NCBI GenBank assembly: GCA_963621975.1
Contig: CAVFGI010000002.1
Coordinates: 1-64,000 of the forward strand
Direction: 5' to 3'
Length of the DNA: 64,000 nucleotides
Origin: UBA9732 sp963621975
Lineage (GTDB): Bacteria; Spirochaetota; Spirochaetia; Sphaerochaetales; Sphaerochaetaceae
A program made the translations under genes and the position numbers. The notes under the pieces are model-generated. The model made no database searches. It was not told the origin of the DNA and saw only the letters and a program-made list of their open reading frames with translations. Of this stretch, positions 62,958-64,000 are shown piece after piece. Numbering within the stretch: the stretch's first letter is position 1; every line of letters starts with the position of its first letter.

Positions 62958-63004
62958 GACTATAATCGAAACTATACTCAAAACCAAATAAATAATGGAG
63001 CGTC

Positions 63005-63742
63005 TTAGTTTTCTATGCCTTTATAAGTTTTGCGGAGGTTTTCATAGCCTTCAATGGTGCCAACGTCAAAACGCTGACCGTTCATGAGGAAGGCATGAAC
63101 GGGCCTGCGAGAGGCAAGATATGATATAAATGAGCCAGGAGCGTCTACATTAAGGCCAAAATTAATAGCTTCAAATAGTAAAGAGAGGTCTTCAGCTTTG
63201 TAGAAGTAGAAAGGTGGAACTGCCCAGTTTGATTTGGGCTCCTGTGGTTTTTCTTCCATATTCAAGATTAGGTCATTGTCATCTATGACACAAACTCCAG
63301 TACGGCGAAGACGAGAGAGATCGGACTGGAAGTGGCGCATGACACAACTAGTGTTCTTGTGGTGTGCATAATCCAAAAAAGCGCGGAAGGAGAAATCTAG
63401 GACGTTGTCGCCTGCTAGGACAAAAGTATCGCAAATAGGCCGACAAAATCCCTGATTAAGTACGAATGTGATATCGCATAGAGCTCCAAGGCGTGTTTCG
63501 TTGGAACAGGTGCCATCATCTAGCACGGTAACATTTGGCTTGTCTTGTGCCCAGGTGCAGAAATTTGGGAAAAACTTGTGATTAGTGACAACATAAAAGT
63601 GCTCAATCCCACAAGAGATAAGATCATCACAAAGCCAATCTAAAATAGGCTTGCCACCAATTTCCAGTAGTGGTTTTGGGAAATTCAATGTAAGCGGATA
63701 CATGCGAGTTGCATATCCTGCAGCCAAAATAATTGCATTCAT
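63005..63742 (-). CDS. Sugar-phosphate nucleotidyltransferase
   Basis: This 245-residue enzyme has the signature IILAAGYATRMYPLT followed by FPKPLLEIGGKPILDW and an AGDN block (FVLAGDNVLDFS), as in NTP_transferase enzymes that make NDP-sugars. It starts 3 bp after the galactokinase-like gene and is surely co-transcribed with it. Kinase plus nucleotidyltransferase suggests a salvage path from a free sugar to an NDP-sugar. The sugar is not certain. Confidence 0.85.
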   Translation of the reverse strand: MNAIILAAGYATRMYPLTLNFPKPLLEIGGKPILDWLCDDLISCGIEHFYVVTNHKFFPNFCTWAQDKPNVTVLDDGTCSNETRLGALCDITFVLNQGFCRPICDTFVLAGDNVLDFSFRAFLDYAHHKNTSCVMRHFQSDLSRLRRTGVCVIDDNDLILNMEEKPQEPKSNWAVPPFYFYKAEDLSLLFEAINFGLNVDAPGSFISYLASRRPVHAFLMNGQRFDVGTIEGYENLRKTYKGIEN

Positions 63743-63745
63743 GTT

Positions 63746-64000
63746 CTACCATCCCACCCCATTTGAACTCTCACACAAATGGAAAGAATACTTGCCATCT
63801 AAAGCTGGAAAAGCCTTCAAATACTGGGCGCCAACTTTAGCCTCAATTTCATCGGCACGCTCTGGTTCAATAAGGGCCATACAACAGCCTTTAAAACCAG
63901 CACCAGAAAACCTGCCACCATAGATGCCAGCTGTAGCACGCATGATTTCATAAAGTTTTTTAAGCTCATCACAGCCACACTCATAATTGTAGATACTAGA
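63746..64000 (-). CDS. GHMP kinase, probably galactokinase (3' end only)
   Basis: Only the last 84 residues are in the window; the gene continues beyond position 64000. The visible part includes GGRFSGAGFKGCCMAL, the GHMP kinase C-terminal motif found in galactokinase (GGRFSGAGFGGC). It is followed by the nucleotidyltransferase gene. The substrate could be galactose or a related sugar. Confidence 0.8.
   Translation of the reverse strand, partial: SSIYNYECGCDELKKLYEIMRATAGIYGGRFSGAGFKGCCMALIEPERADEIEAKVGAQYLKAFPALDGKYSFHLCESSNGVGW

Overview
The window is AT-rich bacterial chromosome, densely packed with genes in short operons. The genes point to an anaerobic or microaerophilic fermenter: class III (oxygen-sensitive) ribonucleotide reductase, a flavodiiron protein and a four-subunit 2-oxoacid:ferredoxin oxidoreductase. 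Relaxed lipoboxes, small exported beta-rich proteins and the overall gene set resemble a Treponema-like spirochaete. That assignment is an inference; no marker here proves it.

Layout. 0-8.3 kb: a tRNA-Leu, a beta-helix lipoprotein divergent from a two-component system, a MATE exporter, a DUF5058 membrane pair and a CBS-ACT regulator. 8.3-13 kb: a branched-chain amino-acid type ABC importer (livKHMGF). 13-18.5 kb: a second MATE exporter, an acyltransferase, an ABC exporter and a DEAD-box helicase. 18.5-25.5 kb: ftsK, rsmG, mnmG and mnmE. 25.6-28.4 kb: a complete EF-P lysylation locus (epmA, efp, epmB). 28.4-36 kb: coaE, polA, small exported proteins and nadE. 36-42 kb: the operon korDABC-sucCD with a divergent LysR gene. 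42-46.4 kb: an accessory module with a PLD/DEAH/DUF3427 helicase and a PD-(D/E)XK-like nuclease. 46.4-54.9 kb: a queuosine-precursor transporter family protein, lon, a U32 peptidase, a small H1-like basic protein, an acyl-CoA synthetase and a DMT transporter. 54.9-59.3 kb: a flavodiiron protein and nrdDG under two NrdR-type boxes. 59.3-64 kb: an accessory stretch with a gene-free element, a LacI regulator, a cupin, an AAA/DUF4143 ATPase between direct repeats, a nucleotidyltransferase and the end of a GHMP (galactokinase-like) kinase.

How the genes work together. KorDABC would make succinyl-CoA and reduced ferredoxin from 2-oxoglutarate, and SucCD would convert the succinyl-CoA to succinate with ATP or GTP formation. 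EpmA, EpmB and EF-P form one translation-factor modification pathway. MnmE and MnmG modify the tRNA wobble uridine, next to the 16S rRNA methyltransferase RsmG. NrdD and NrdG supply dNTPs without oxygen, and the adjacent flavodiiron protein could remove O2 or NO.

Most unusual signals. (1) Hairpin pairs with an exact 41-bp period lie on both sides of the PLD-helicase gene, and unrelated hairpin units with the same 41-bp period occur at 59.5 kb. (2) Two CRISPR-repeat-like 31-mers in inverted orientation bound a 362-bp gene-free element. (3) In several genes a -10 hexamer sits exactly 7 nt before the start codon with no ribosome binding site, which predicts leaderless mRNAs. (4) NrdD carries a C-terminal thioredoxin-like CPNC domain.
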